A DNA stretch of 5,622 bases, from contig JAATGO010000317.1 in assembly GCA_015654605.1 (NCBI GenBank), positions 1 to 5,622 on the forward strand, read 5' to 3'. Of the stretch, positions 1 through 5,622 are shown in pieces; positions within the stretch are counted from its first letter, which is position 1; each line of letters begins with the position of its first letter. The DNA comes from Betaproteobacteria bacterium. GTDB taxonomy: Bacteria > Pseudomonadota > Gammaproteobacteria > Burkholderiales > Burkholderiaceae. Both the position numbers and the translations under genes were made by a program. Under the pieces are notes generated by a model. The model was not told where the DNA came from and ran no database searches. It saw only the letters and a program-made list of their open reading frames with translations.

Positions 1-79
1 CATCTCCTAACAGGCTTATTTTAGTGTTTAATTTCATGAGATCAGTTCACTCCATCACTGAATTTTTTTTATTTCTTTT

Positions 80-86
80 AGGGGGA
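80..86 (+). promoter_or_regulatory. Ribosome binding site of ndh
   Basis: The G-rich run AGGGGGA lies nine bases before the ATG at 96, directly after a T-rich stretch (62-79). It decides the start: the upstream in-frame GTG at 24 and ATG at 36 have no comparable site, and would add residues that the Ndh family does not have. Confidence 0.7.
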
Positions 87-95
87 ACTAGATAT

Positions 96-1412
96 ATGAC
101 AGATAAAAAACAGCATCAGCTCGTGATCGTTGGCGGTGGAGTAGCGGGTCTGGAAATTGCCTCTACGCTAGGTCGACGTTGGCGCACCAGAAGGAATCGA
201 AACAAAGATTTGCCAGCAGTTACTGTCATTGACCGCGATTCTGCTCATGTGTGGAAGCCCATGCTACATACCATTGCAGCAGGCACTCAAAACGTGTCGC
301 AGCAGCAAACCACCTTTCTCGCCCAAGCCCGTGATGCCGGTTTTCGCTACCAACCAGGAGAACTGTGCGGACTTGACCGTACTGCGCGGGAACTGCTAAT
401 TGCTCCGATTATGACGACAGATGGACGAGAACTGGTTCCCGCACGACAATTACCTTACGACACATTGATCATCGCGATCGGCAGCCAAGCTAACGACTTC
501 GGCACACCTGGCGTTGTCGAGCATTGTCGAATGATTGACTCGCGCCAGCAGGCCGTGGCCTTCAATCGCGAGGTTCGCATTCGCATGCTGCAATGTCTGG
601 TACAAAAAAGTGAATTGCCAATCGCCATCGTCGGAGGTGGTGCGACCGGAGTAGAACTGGCGGCTGAGCTGGTACAGCTGTTTGAGGCAGCAGAAACTTA
701 TGACACCAAAGGCCTGGCGGCACGCATCAAAATTACCCTGATCGAAAGTGGTCCCCGTCTACTGGCAGCCTTTCCAGAAGACATCTCCACAGCAACGCAA
801 TCACGACTAGAAGCACTTGGTGTCAAGGTAATGACCTCCACTCGCGTCAGTGCAGCGACGGCAGATAGCTTCGTACTGGCAGATGGTCACCAAGTGACTG
901 CCACCCTGAAAGTATGGGCTGCTGGCGTCAAGGCACCAGATTTCCTCTCTGAGTTGGGTGGTCTGGAAACAACCCGCGGTAACCAACTGATTGTCCTACC
1001 TTCACTACAAACCACCCGCGACCCAAGCATTTATGCGATTGGAGATTGCGCAAGTCTAATGCTCGCTTGTGCTGAGCACCCTTTATTCCCCACGGCCCAG
1101 GTCGCGCATCAGCAAGCGCAGCATCTGATACGCTACCTACCTGAGGCCATCCTACACGACAAGTCTATTCCTGATTTTATTTACCGAGATTTTGGTGCAT
1201 TGGTTTCCCTCGCTGAGTATGATGCCTATGGCTCGCTGGGTAAATTCGGCTTACTTAAAGGCATCACTATTCGCGGACGTCTGGCTCAGTTAAGTCACAT
1301 CATGCTCTACCGCAGCCATCAGGCACGGCTGCACGGATTCTGGCGTGGCGGATTATTATGGCTGATAGACATACTCAACACACGTTTGCGGGCATCGATA
1401 CGGCTGGACTAA
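96..1412 (+). CDS. ndh: Type II NADH:quinone oxidoreductase (NDH-2)
   Basis: This single-subunit, non-proton-pumping flavoenzyme oxidises NADH and passes electrons to membrane quinone on the cytoplasmic face of the inner membrane. The 438-residue product matches the usual length of about 430-440. An N-terminal Rossmann FAD site GGGVAGLE lies at residues 13-20. The HVWKPMLH stretch at 51-58 is typical of Ndh, and IGS at 128-130 precedes NDFGTPGV. The second dinucleotide fold, IVGGGATGVELAAEL at 178-192, should bind NADH. YAIGDCA at 313-319 is the second FAD contact, followed by the AQVAHQQA helix at 334-341. The C-terminal 50 residues are basic and hydrophobic (HGFWRGGLLWLIDILN), as expected for the amphipathic membrane anchor. 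The ATG at 96 is chosen because a G-rich Shine-Dalgarno sits nine bases before it and the Rossmann motif then starts at the normal distance. The in-frame GTG at 24 lacks such a site. It faces a LysR gene convergently and seems monocistronic. The assignment rests on motifs and remembered similarity to E. coli Ndh. Confidence 0.95.
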   Translation: MTDKKQHQLVIVGGGVAGLEIASTLGRRWRTRRNRNKDLPAVTVIDRDSAHVWKPMLHTIAAGTQNVSQQQTTFLAQARDAGFRYQPGELCGLDRTARELLIAPIMTTDGRELVPARQLPYDTLIIAIGSQANDFGTPGVVEHCRMIDSRQQAVAFNREVRIRMLQCLVQKSELPIAIVGGGATGVELAAELVQLFEAAETYDTKGLAARIKITLIESGPRLLAAFPEDISTATQSRLEALGVKVMTSTRVSAATADSFVLADGHQVTATLKVWAAGVKAPDFLSELGGLETTRGNQLIVLPSLQTTRDPSIYAIGDCASLMLACAEHPLFPTAQVAHQQAQHLIRYLPEAILHDKSIPDFIYRDFGALVSLAEYDAYGSLGKFGLLKGITIRGRLAQLSHIMLYRSHQARLHGFWRGGLLWLIDILNTRLRASIRLD

Positions 1413-1422
1413 TAAACAAAAA

Positions 1423-1478
1423 AACCGCCAAGATGAACTGCCCCAAATAGTTGCGCATAATTAAGAGGCATCGCGGTT
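1423..1478. terminator. Possible long stem-loop between convergent ndh and LysR genes
   Basis: The bases AACCGC (1423-1428) and GATG (1432-1435) can pair with CATCGCGGTT (1469-1478), giving a ten-pair stem with a three-base bulge. It lies just after the ndh stop. The loop is more than 30 bases and no clean U-run follows, so it is a poor canonical terminator. It is the only notable pairing I saw in the 1413-1611 gap, which otherwise shows nothing recognisable. Confidence 0.25.
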
Positions 1479-1611
1479 GTGTTAGACATAGCGTAACTGA
1501 AGCAGCAATCACTATGCAATTCCCTTTCAGATTAGTAAATTGATGGTTATTGTGAAACACATTAAAAACGCCAACACTTCGCGACGAAAAAAGTGACATC
1601 GGAGTCTCGCT

Positions 1612-2532
1612 TTATGAGGGCAGTTCAATGTCTGAGATGCGTGCGTATTGAGCCGTAACTTCCAACATCCAGGTGAGAAATACTTGTACGCCCTGTGAAG
1701 CCTGTTTTTGCTCTGGAACGACAAAATAATAATCCTTCGCACCCGGCACCGATATCTCCCAGGGCACGGTCAATTGCCCTGATTTAATATCGTCCATAAC
1801 ATAAATACGTGGTACTAGTGCGATGCCTGCGCCATGCCGGGCTGCTTCAATCAACATAGCATACATGCTGTAGCGTGGCCCCTTCAAAGCGCGTGCATCA
1901 GGACAATCAACCAATTCAAACCATCGCGACCAAGCTTCCGGTCTACCGGTCTTATGCAGCAATACATAATCAAACAAATTTACTGGCTTACGACACAGCC
2001 TGCCACTGATCAATTGTGGGCTACAGATCGGAATTAACTCTTCTGTAAACAAGTAAGTGCTGGTGGCATTAGCCCAAACCGGATGGTTAAAATGAATGGC
2101 AGCGTCGAATGGCGCTTCCGAAAATAAAAATGGTTCTTCACGCGCAGTGATATGCAGCGTCACTTCTGGATGCAAAGTATTGAACTGATGCAAACGAGGC
2201 ATCAGCCACTTCAATACAAATGTCGGTAACACGGCTAATTCAAGCGAGATACGTCCGGCGTCGTACGCCATTGTCAGTGTTGTGTCAGACTCTAACTTGT
2301 CGAGACTCGTCGTCACCATCTGGCTATAACTCTTTCCTGCATCCGTCAACTGCAATCTTTTTTTTACACGACTAAATAGTTTGACGCCGAGATGTTCTTC
2401 CAACAAAGCGATTTTACGACTGATCGCACTCTCGGTATAAGCCAATTCCTCTGCTGCACGTGTGAAACTTAAATGGCGCGCCGCAGCCTCAAAGGCCTCT
2501 AATAGGCTAGTACTTGGGATTTTTCTGCGCAT
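1612..2532 (-). CDS. LysR-family transcriptional regulator (GcvA-like)
   Basis: This is a complete DNA-binding regulator of 306 residues, the standard length for LysR-type proteins. The N-terminal winged helix-turn-helix is clear: FTRAAEELAYTESAISRKI (23-41), then LEEHLGVKLFSR (44-55) and LTDAG (62-66). A linker helix follows. The effector-binding domain runs from about residue 93, where ISLELAVLPTF opens the first lobe. DAAIHFNHPVW (143-153), EELIPICSP (164-172) and GAGIALVPRI (234-243) resemble the GcvA/AmpR-type subgroup. The ATG at 2532 has a GGAG eight bases upstream (complement of 2541-2544). It lies 261 bases downstream of the aldehyde dehydrogenase gene on the same strand, so it may control that gene or the older locus beyond it. 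LysR regulators more often stand divergent from their targets, so this link is inferred from position only. The effector is unknown. Confidence 0.93.
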   Translation of the reverse strand: MRRKIPSTSLLEAFEAAARHLSFTRAAEELAYTESAISRKIALLEEHLGVKLFSRVKKRLQLTDAGKSYSQMVTTSLDKLESDTTLTMAYDAGRISLELAVLPTFVLKWLMPRLHQFNTLHPEVTLHITAREEPFLFSEAPFDAAIHFNHPVWANATSTYLFTEELIPICSPQLISGRLCRKPVNLFDYVLLHKTGRPEAWSRWFELVDCPDARALKGPRYSMYAMLIEAARHGAGIALVPRIYVMDDIKSGQLTVPWEISVPGAKDYYFVVPEQKQASQGVQVFLTWMLEVTAQYARISDIELPS

Positions 2533-2540
2533 CGACTTCG

Positions 2541-2544
2541 CTCC
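2541..2544 (-). promoter_or_regulatory. Ribosome binding site of the LysR gene
   Basis: On the minus strand, TTGGAGCG holds a GGAG core eight bases before the ATG at 2532. This supports that start, which also gives the normal short N-terminus ahead of the LysR helix-turn-helix. Confidence 0.6.
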
Positions 2545-2685
2545 AAAATAGCACTGTGTTACAACAATATATCAACCATTATGATTTACTTTTCATTCTA
2601 CCAGTGAGGATGATTTTCCAATGTCGCGCTGTGATCAAATGGATAGTTCGCGCGTCAAAAAAACAAAGTATACCAAGGCTGTCTA

Positions 2686-2723
2686 AAAGAATAGGATGCT
2701 CTAGAGAGACCACCCTATCCTTT
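2686..2723 (-). terminator. Stem-loop after the aldehyde dehydrogenase gene
   Basis: Read on the minus strand, AAAGGATAGG (2723-2714) pairs with CCTATTCTTT (2695-2686). This is ten pairs counting one G-U wobble, across an 18-base loop that contains the palindrome CTCTAGAG. The second arm ends in TTCTTTTAGA, a short U-rich run. It sits 70 bases after the aldehyde dehydrogenase stop and 154 bases before the LysR start. That position suits a factor-independent terminator separating the two units. The stem is AU-rich and the U-tract short, so termination may be partial. Confidence 0.5.
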
Positions 2724-2793
2724 GTACGCCCAATGTATTCACAATCACCGCAACGTGATGATCTCTCTGTGACACGCTTTCGGAGCCCGCATC

Positions 2794-4275
2794 TCAATAC
2801 TTACGGATGAACGGATCTGGCATATCTAAGTCAGTAGAAATCCATACGCTTTTGGTTTCAAGATATTCTTTGACTGCTTCGATGCCGCCTTCGCGCCCTA
2901 TTCCACTATCCTTATAACCACCGAAGGGCGTAGTAAAACTGGTGGAGCGATAGTTATTGACCCATACTGTGCCAGCTTTAATTCGTGATGACATCAACAT
3001 GGCGCGATGCAGGCTGGTGGTCCATATGCCAGAAGCGAGTCCAAAACGAATATCGTTGGCAATACGAATCGCATCCTCTTCATCCTTGAACTTGATTACA
3101 GAAAGTACCGGGCCAAATATTTCCTCTTGTGCAATACGCATGTCGTTACTAACATCGACAAAGATAGTTGGCTCAACAAACTGGCCTGCACCAAATCCTT
3201 CTCCCGTGCGAGCATTGCCACCGAAGACGCAGCGAGCACCCTCACTCTTTGCTATGCCGATGTACTCCATGATTTTTTCGAATTGCGGACGCGTCGCCAC
3301 AGGGCCTACCTGCACGTCTGGTAACGAAGGATCCCCCAGTTTGGCTTTGCTAGCAATCTCTACTAGACGCTCCACAAATTTATCATGAATGCTCTCTTGC
3401 AGTAACAGACGGGAGCCTGCCATACAGGTCTGCCCCCCTGCTGAAAAAATGCCGGTGATAACACCATTGGCAGCACGCGTTAAATCTGCGTCATTGAAGA
3501 TGATATGCGGTGACTTCCCCCCCAATTCCAACGACACGCGCTTAAAGTGTTCAGCACCCAGCACGTTCACTTTGCGCCCGCCCTCATCGCCGCCAGTGAA
3601 AGCAATTCGTGGTACTTTAGGATGTGTAACAAGTGACTCACCAACCTCACTACCAAATCCAGTGATGACATTGAACACTCCTGGAGGAAAACCAGCTTCC
3701 ATGAACAGTTTTGCTAATTCGAACATCGACACGGACGTATGCTCAGACGGCTTGGCGATAATCGTGTTGCCCGCACAGAGAGCCGGTGCAACCTTCCATG
3801 CGGTTAGCAGTAGCGACGAATTCCATGGTGTAATCGTTGCTACCACCCCGATGGGTTCGTAACGGGTATAGTTGAAAACTTTCGGCTTATCCATCGGAAT
3901 AACCGCGCCTTGTATCTTGTCTGCGAGACCACCGTAATAATAGAAATATTTGGCCATGTAGCGCACCTGGCCACCCACCTCGCTTTTGAGCTTACCGTTG
4001 TCGCGGCTTTCAGCTAGCGTCAACGTATCGGCGTGCTTCTCGATCAAACTACCCAACTTATGCAAAAGCAAGCCACGATCAGTGGCAGACATCTTTCCCC
4101 AAGGGCCTTCCATCGCGGCCGATGCAGCTTCTACTGCACGGTCGACATCGGCTTTGTTCGCACGAGGGACTTGTGCCCATGCCTCGCCACTGAACGGATC
4201 GAGCGAATCGAACCACTGGTCAGAAAGAGGATCAACCCACTCATTGTTAATAAATAGTTGATAACGCCGCACCAT
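2794..4275 (-). CDS. NAD(P)+-dependent aldehyde dehydrogenase
   Basis: This soluble enzyme oxidises an aldehyde to the carboxylic acid. Its 493 residues fit the classical ALDH superfamily. All key residues are present: TPWN with the oxyanion Asn at 152, the cofactor Lys at 175 (AKPSEH), FTGG at 227-229 at the dinucleotide turn, the general-base Glu at 250 (ELGGKSPH), the catalytic Cys at 284 (GQTCMAG), and EEIFGPV at 384-390. The C-terminal PFGGYKDSGIGREGG (450-464) is also typical. Gly replaces the more common Ser in the FTGS motif; I believe this occurs in some related subfamilies. The ATG at 4275 has a perfect AAGGAG six bases upstream. The decayed luciferase-like monooxygenase gene lies upstream and a LysR gene downstream, all on one strand, which suggests a catabolic operon remnant. 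The aldehyde substrate cannot be deduced. Confidence 0.94.
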   Translation of the reverse strand: MVRRYQLFINNEWVDPLSDQWFDSLDPFSGEAWAQVPRANKADVDRAVEAASAAMEGPWGKMSATDRGLLLHKLGSLIEKHADTLTLAESRDNGKLKSEVGGQVRYMAKYFYYYGGLADKIQGAVIPMDKPKVFNYTRYEPIGVVATITPWNSSLLLTAWKVAPALCAGNTIIAKPSEHTSVSMFELAKLFMEAGFPPGVFNVITGFGSEVGESLVTHPKVPRIAFTGGDEGGRKVNVLGAEHFKRVSLELGGKSPHIIFNDADLTRAANGVITGIFSAGGQTCMAGSRLLLQESIHDKFVERLVEIASKAKLGDPSLPDVQVGPVATRPQFEKIMEYIGIAKSEGARCVFGGNARTGEGFGAGQFVEPTIFVDVSNDMRIAQEEIFGPVLSVIKFKDEEDAIRIANDIRFGLASGIWTTSLHRAMLMSSRIKAGTVWVNNYRSTSFTTPFGGYKDSGIGREGGIEAVKEYLETKSVWISTDLDMPDPFIRKY

Positions 4276-4281
4276 AGATAA

Positions 4282-4287
4282 CTCCTT
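4282..4287 (-). promoter_or_regulatory. Ribosome binding site of the aldehyde dehydrogenase gene
   Basis: On the minus strand a full AAGGAG stands six bases before the ATG at 4275, which fixes the start. The AT-rich bases just upstream (TATTAT at 4295-4290) are too close to this site to be the -10 box of a transcript that carries it. Confidence 0.8.
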
Positions 4288-4499
4288 ATATAATAGATTT
4301 CAATATTCTTATCGTTGATAGGAAATTATTGTTTTTTTGGGACGATCGTAGCAAACGAATAATAGTAATGAGGTTGTGCTGATTTGGAATCAACTTCACG
4401 ATACATATCTCATGAAAGCGCTGAAAAACCTTTACCCTATTGAGTTCAACGTCAATAATCGCTAACTCCCCCTTGCTGACTATCTCTTGATTTTTTGCT
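4286..4499 (-). other. Non-coding or eroded stretch ahead of the aldehyde dehydrogenase gene
   Basis: This AT-rich stretch has an open reading frame continuous with the tail of the decayed monooxygenase (from 4558). Its translation is not convincingly protein-like beyond about 4390. A segment reading EIVSKGELAIIDVE then FQRFHEI (roughly 4485-4405) faintly recalls the C-terminal end of luciferase-like monooxygenases. If that is right, most of the gene body was deleted and the two ends joined. The stretch must also hold any local promoter of the dehydrogenase, but I see no clear -35/-10 pair. A weak dyad, TCAA-N11-TTGA, lies at 4300-4318. Confidence 0.3.
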
Positions 4500-4827
4500 G
4501 CGTTGTATGCAAACATGGCGCGTAGTACAACGCTATGAATCAAGCTTTGAATCGCCACGGATAAGTTTCATAACAGACTCCGCCAGTGTTATTTTCCCCC
4601 AAAAACCCTTTTCATCTTCCCACCGGAATAAACGCTTCAAAACCCGCTTTATCCGCAATCTTCGCTATTTCGAGATTGCCTTGCCAATCATCTCCCCGTA
4701 GGCGTTCTGGCGCATTTGTAACGGTACATCTACCCTCAGTATTCGTCGAAAAAACGCCAAGCTTCATCACATTATTGTTTGACCACATAGGATTCGGCTT
4801 GATTTTATTCTTTTTACCTTCACGCAT
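4500..4827 (-). pseudogene. Broken luciferase-like (LLM-class) flavin-dependent monooxygenase, N-terminal part
   Basis: The intact start (ATG at 4827, AGGAGG five bases upstream) opens a 71-codon reading frame typical of the LLM N-terminus: MKLGVFSTNTEG (21-32), TNAPER (37-42), then LEIAKIADKAGFEAFIPVGR (52-71). These enzymes use reduced flavin and oxygen to oxidise an organic substrate. Codon 72 is TGA (4614-4612) exactly where the family has Trp in the GRW-x-GFG motif. Reading through gives KGFLGENNTGG then CYETYPW, again as in the family (ETYTWA). At about 4557 one base is missing: the continuation AIQSLIHS lies in the next frame and leads to MFAY, where VFAT is usual. Family members have about 350-380 residues and only about 110 codons can be recognised, so the FMN-binding core is absent. 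It cannot make a working enzyme. The family assignment is by recalled pattern; the lesions are seen directly. Confidence 0.75.
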
Positions 4828-4832
4828 TATTT

Positions 4833-4838
4833 CCTCCT
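4833..4838 (-). promoter_or_regulatory. Ribosome binding site of the monooxygenase pseudogene, overlapping an upstream stop
   Basis: AGGAGG on the minus strand stands five bases before the ATG at 4827. The TAG at 4839-4837 that ends the upstream decayed frame shares its last two bases with this site. Such tight packing is characteristic of operon genes that are translated together. Confidence 0.7.
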
Positions 4839-5095
4839 ATACTTTTCCGCCATCAGAAAGGCCTAAAGTAGCTATTAACGCGGGGATCGGCAGAGATGCA
4901 TTGTCCTCGGCACAACGCCCAGAGTAATGCTTAAACATAATAATGAATTCTCTGCACCAAAAGGGTATCAAAACCCTCTATGTCAAAGAATAACGGACCG
5001 TGGTTCGAATGGAAGAAATTGGTATGTCCGAACACATCGGACAAACAAGTCTTAAATGTGGGACATCTCAGTGACACCATATCGTTGAGAAAGGG
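4837..5095 (-). pseudogene. Eroded 3' part of an unidentified gene upstream of the monooxygenase
   Basis: The minus strand reads a protein-like segment from 5095 to 4934 (54 codons, including CPTFKTCLSDVFGHTNFFHS and NHGPLFFDIEGFDTL). It stops at TAA 4933-4931. Dropping one base there lets the frame continue as KHYSGRCAEDNASLPIPALI to a TAG at 4837, just inside the ribosome binding site of the monooxygenase. The joined 85 residues look like a real C-terminus by composition. The same frame upstream is cut by TGA (5098-5096) and TAA (5125-5123). Beyond these it is open to an ATG at 5311 (62 codons), 12 bases after the upstream LysR stop. The whole could once have been a protein of roughly 155 residues. 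I do not recognise the family. A small partner of the monooxygenase or a cupin-like protein are only possibilities. Confidence 0.4.
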
Positions 5096-5322
5096 TCACC
5101 TGCAACTATGGCTGCCGTTTGGTTATGATATTAGGCAATCTAATCGGGAGATGGTGGGACTCGCATAGACCAGACATGACTGCAATCCGCCGATCTGCAA
5201 AGTATCATATCGTAAAAATCGCCGCCGCCAAAACTGTAATTCACATGTCATTGTCCAAAGGACTCTGCGCCCAGTCTCCAGGGCATAGGCGGGTTCGTCA
5301 CCGTAGCCCATGGCTCCGATAT
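5096..5322 (-). other. Intergenic or eroded stretch between the partial LysR gene and the decayed locus
   Basis: No intact gene is visible here. The only frame of note on the minus strand runs from an ATG at 5311 to a TAA at 5125-5123 (GYGDEPAYALETGRRV near its start). It has a GGAG only two bases from the ATG, too close to work well. Its frame matches that of the eroded gene downstream, so it may be that gene's 5' part, but nothing in the translation is recognisable. Confidence 0.25.
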
Positions 5323-5622
5323 CTAAGTGAATAACTGAGCACTCATGAAATCAATAAAGACGCGCAACTTTGGAGCTTGATATCTGCTCGAAGGCCAAAG
5401 TATGCGGAAGAACCCCTGATGTCGAGTGAAGTCGTCCAAAACAGTTGTGAGCTCCCCAATAGCTATCGCATCACGCACCATAAAATCCGGCAGGCTAGCT
5501 ATTCCCAACCCTGAACGCACGACATCGGTTAGTACCTCCGTCGTATTGCATATCATTGATACAGGCAACGCAGGAAACATCTGGCCTTCCGGAATTTTTA
5601 GTGGCCAAGTCTCGAATTTACC
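5323..5622 (-). CDS. LysR-family transcriptional regulator, C-terminal part (cut by window edge)
   Basis: The minus-strand frame is open from the window edge to a TAG at 5325-5323, giving 99 residues without an internal start that makes sense. The segment is the second lobe of a LysR effector-binding domain. MICNTTEVLTDVVRSGLGIA (residues 23-42) and SLPDFMVRDAI (43-53) give the usual GLGIA-x-LPD signature. RILWPSSRYQAPKLRVFIDFM (73-93, in part) is the common C-terminal block. The product ends a few residues later, as in full-length family members, so the 3' end looks normal. The DNA-binding half must lie beyond the right edge. It points into the decayed monooxygenase locus on the same strand. 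It differs in sequence from the LysR at 1612-2532, so it is not a recent duplicate. Whether the upstream part is intact cannot be seen. Confidence 0.85.
   Translation of the reverse strand, partial: GKFETWPLKIPEGQMFPALPVSMICNTTEVLTDVVRSGLGIASLPDFMVRDAIAIGELTTVLDDFTRHQGFFRILWPSSRYQAPKLRVFIDFMSAQLFT

Noticed and set aside
24..95. Upstream in-frame GTG (24) and ATG (36) as the ndh start
   Set aside because: No Shine-Dalgarno in front of them; the extra residues are unlike Ndh N-termini, while the ATG at 96 has a good site.
1375..1599. 74-codon minus-strand frame with a hydrophobic stretch between ndh and LysR
   Set aside because: It overlaps the 3' end of ndh in antisense, has no convincing ribosome binding site and no recognisable protein features.
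2579..2810. Open frames on both strands in the gap between the LysR and aldehyde dehydrogenase genes
   Set aside because: They cover a stem-loop and promoter gap and the start of flanking genes, lack ribosome binding sites and have no protein-like pattern.
2957..3862. Long plus-strand open frames opposite the aldehyde dehydrogenase
   Set aside because: Antisense shadows of a highly conserved coding sequence; no ribosome binding sites or domain motifs.
4290..4295. TATTAT on the minus strand as the -10 box of the aldehyde dehydrogenase
   Set aside because: It nearly touches the Shine-Dalgarno, so a transcript starting there would lack the site; no -35 partner is seen.
4612..4614. TGA read as tryptophan (alternative genetic code) in the monooxygenase
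   Set aside because: All tryptophans in the intact neighbouring genes use TGG, and other frameshifts and stops show that the locus is decayed.
4962..4977. Small inverted repeat AGGGT/ACCCT as a terminator
   Set aside because: Only five pairs, no proper U-run and placed inside the eroded coding stretch; likely chance.
4980..5334. Plus-strand open frames in the decayed region
   Set aside because: They are antisense to minus-strand protein-like segments, start without a ribosome binding site and have no recognisable motifs.

Overview
The window reads as chromosomal DNA of a proteobacterium, most likely a betaproteobacterium of the Burkholderiales (Alcaligenaceae/Burkholderiaceae type). That rests on protein style: an Ndh close in pattern to the E. 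coli enzyme, two LysR-type regulators, an aldehyde dehydrogenase and a luciferase-like flavin monooxygenase. GC content looks moderate by eye. Placement below class level is a guess.

Layout. (1) 96-1412, plus strand: a complete type II NADH:quinone oxidoreductase (ndh). (2) 1413-1611: a short convergent intergenic gap. (3) 1612-2532, minus strand: a complete LysR-family regulator. (4) 2533-2793: a gap holding a stem-loop that suits the end of the aldehyde dehydrogenase transcript. (5) 2794-4275, minus strand: a complete aldehyde dehydrogenase with all catalytic residues and a strong Shine-Dalgarno sequence. (6) 4276-5322, minus strand: about 1 kb with no intact gene. It holds the broken 5' part of a luciferase-like (LLM-class) flavin monooxygenase gene with an intact ribosome binding site, and upstream of it the eroded end of a second gene I could not identify. 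(7) 5323-5622, minus strand: the C-terminal third of another LysR-family regulator, running off the right edge.

Everything right of ndh points the same way (minus strand): LysR (partial) -> unknown gene (decayed) -> LLM monooxygenase (decayed) -> aldehyde dehydrogenase (intact) -> LysR (intact). A LysR regulator, a flavin monooxygenase and an aldehyde dehydrogenase in one direction look like a small catabolic locus in which a monooxygenase product was oxidised to an acid. The monooxygenase step appears lost here, while the dehydrogenase and its neighbouring regulator remain open. The substrate cannot be read from the sequence. ndh belongs to the respiratory chain and is probably unrelated to the catabolic locus.

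I found no tRNA, rRNA, CRISPR array, insertion sequence or obvious new defence or mobile system. The most informative part of the window is the decaying operon at 4276-5322.
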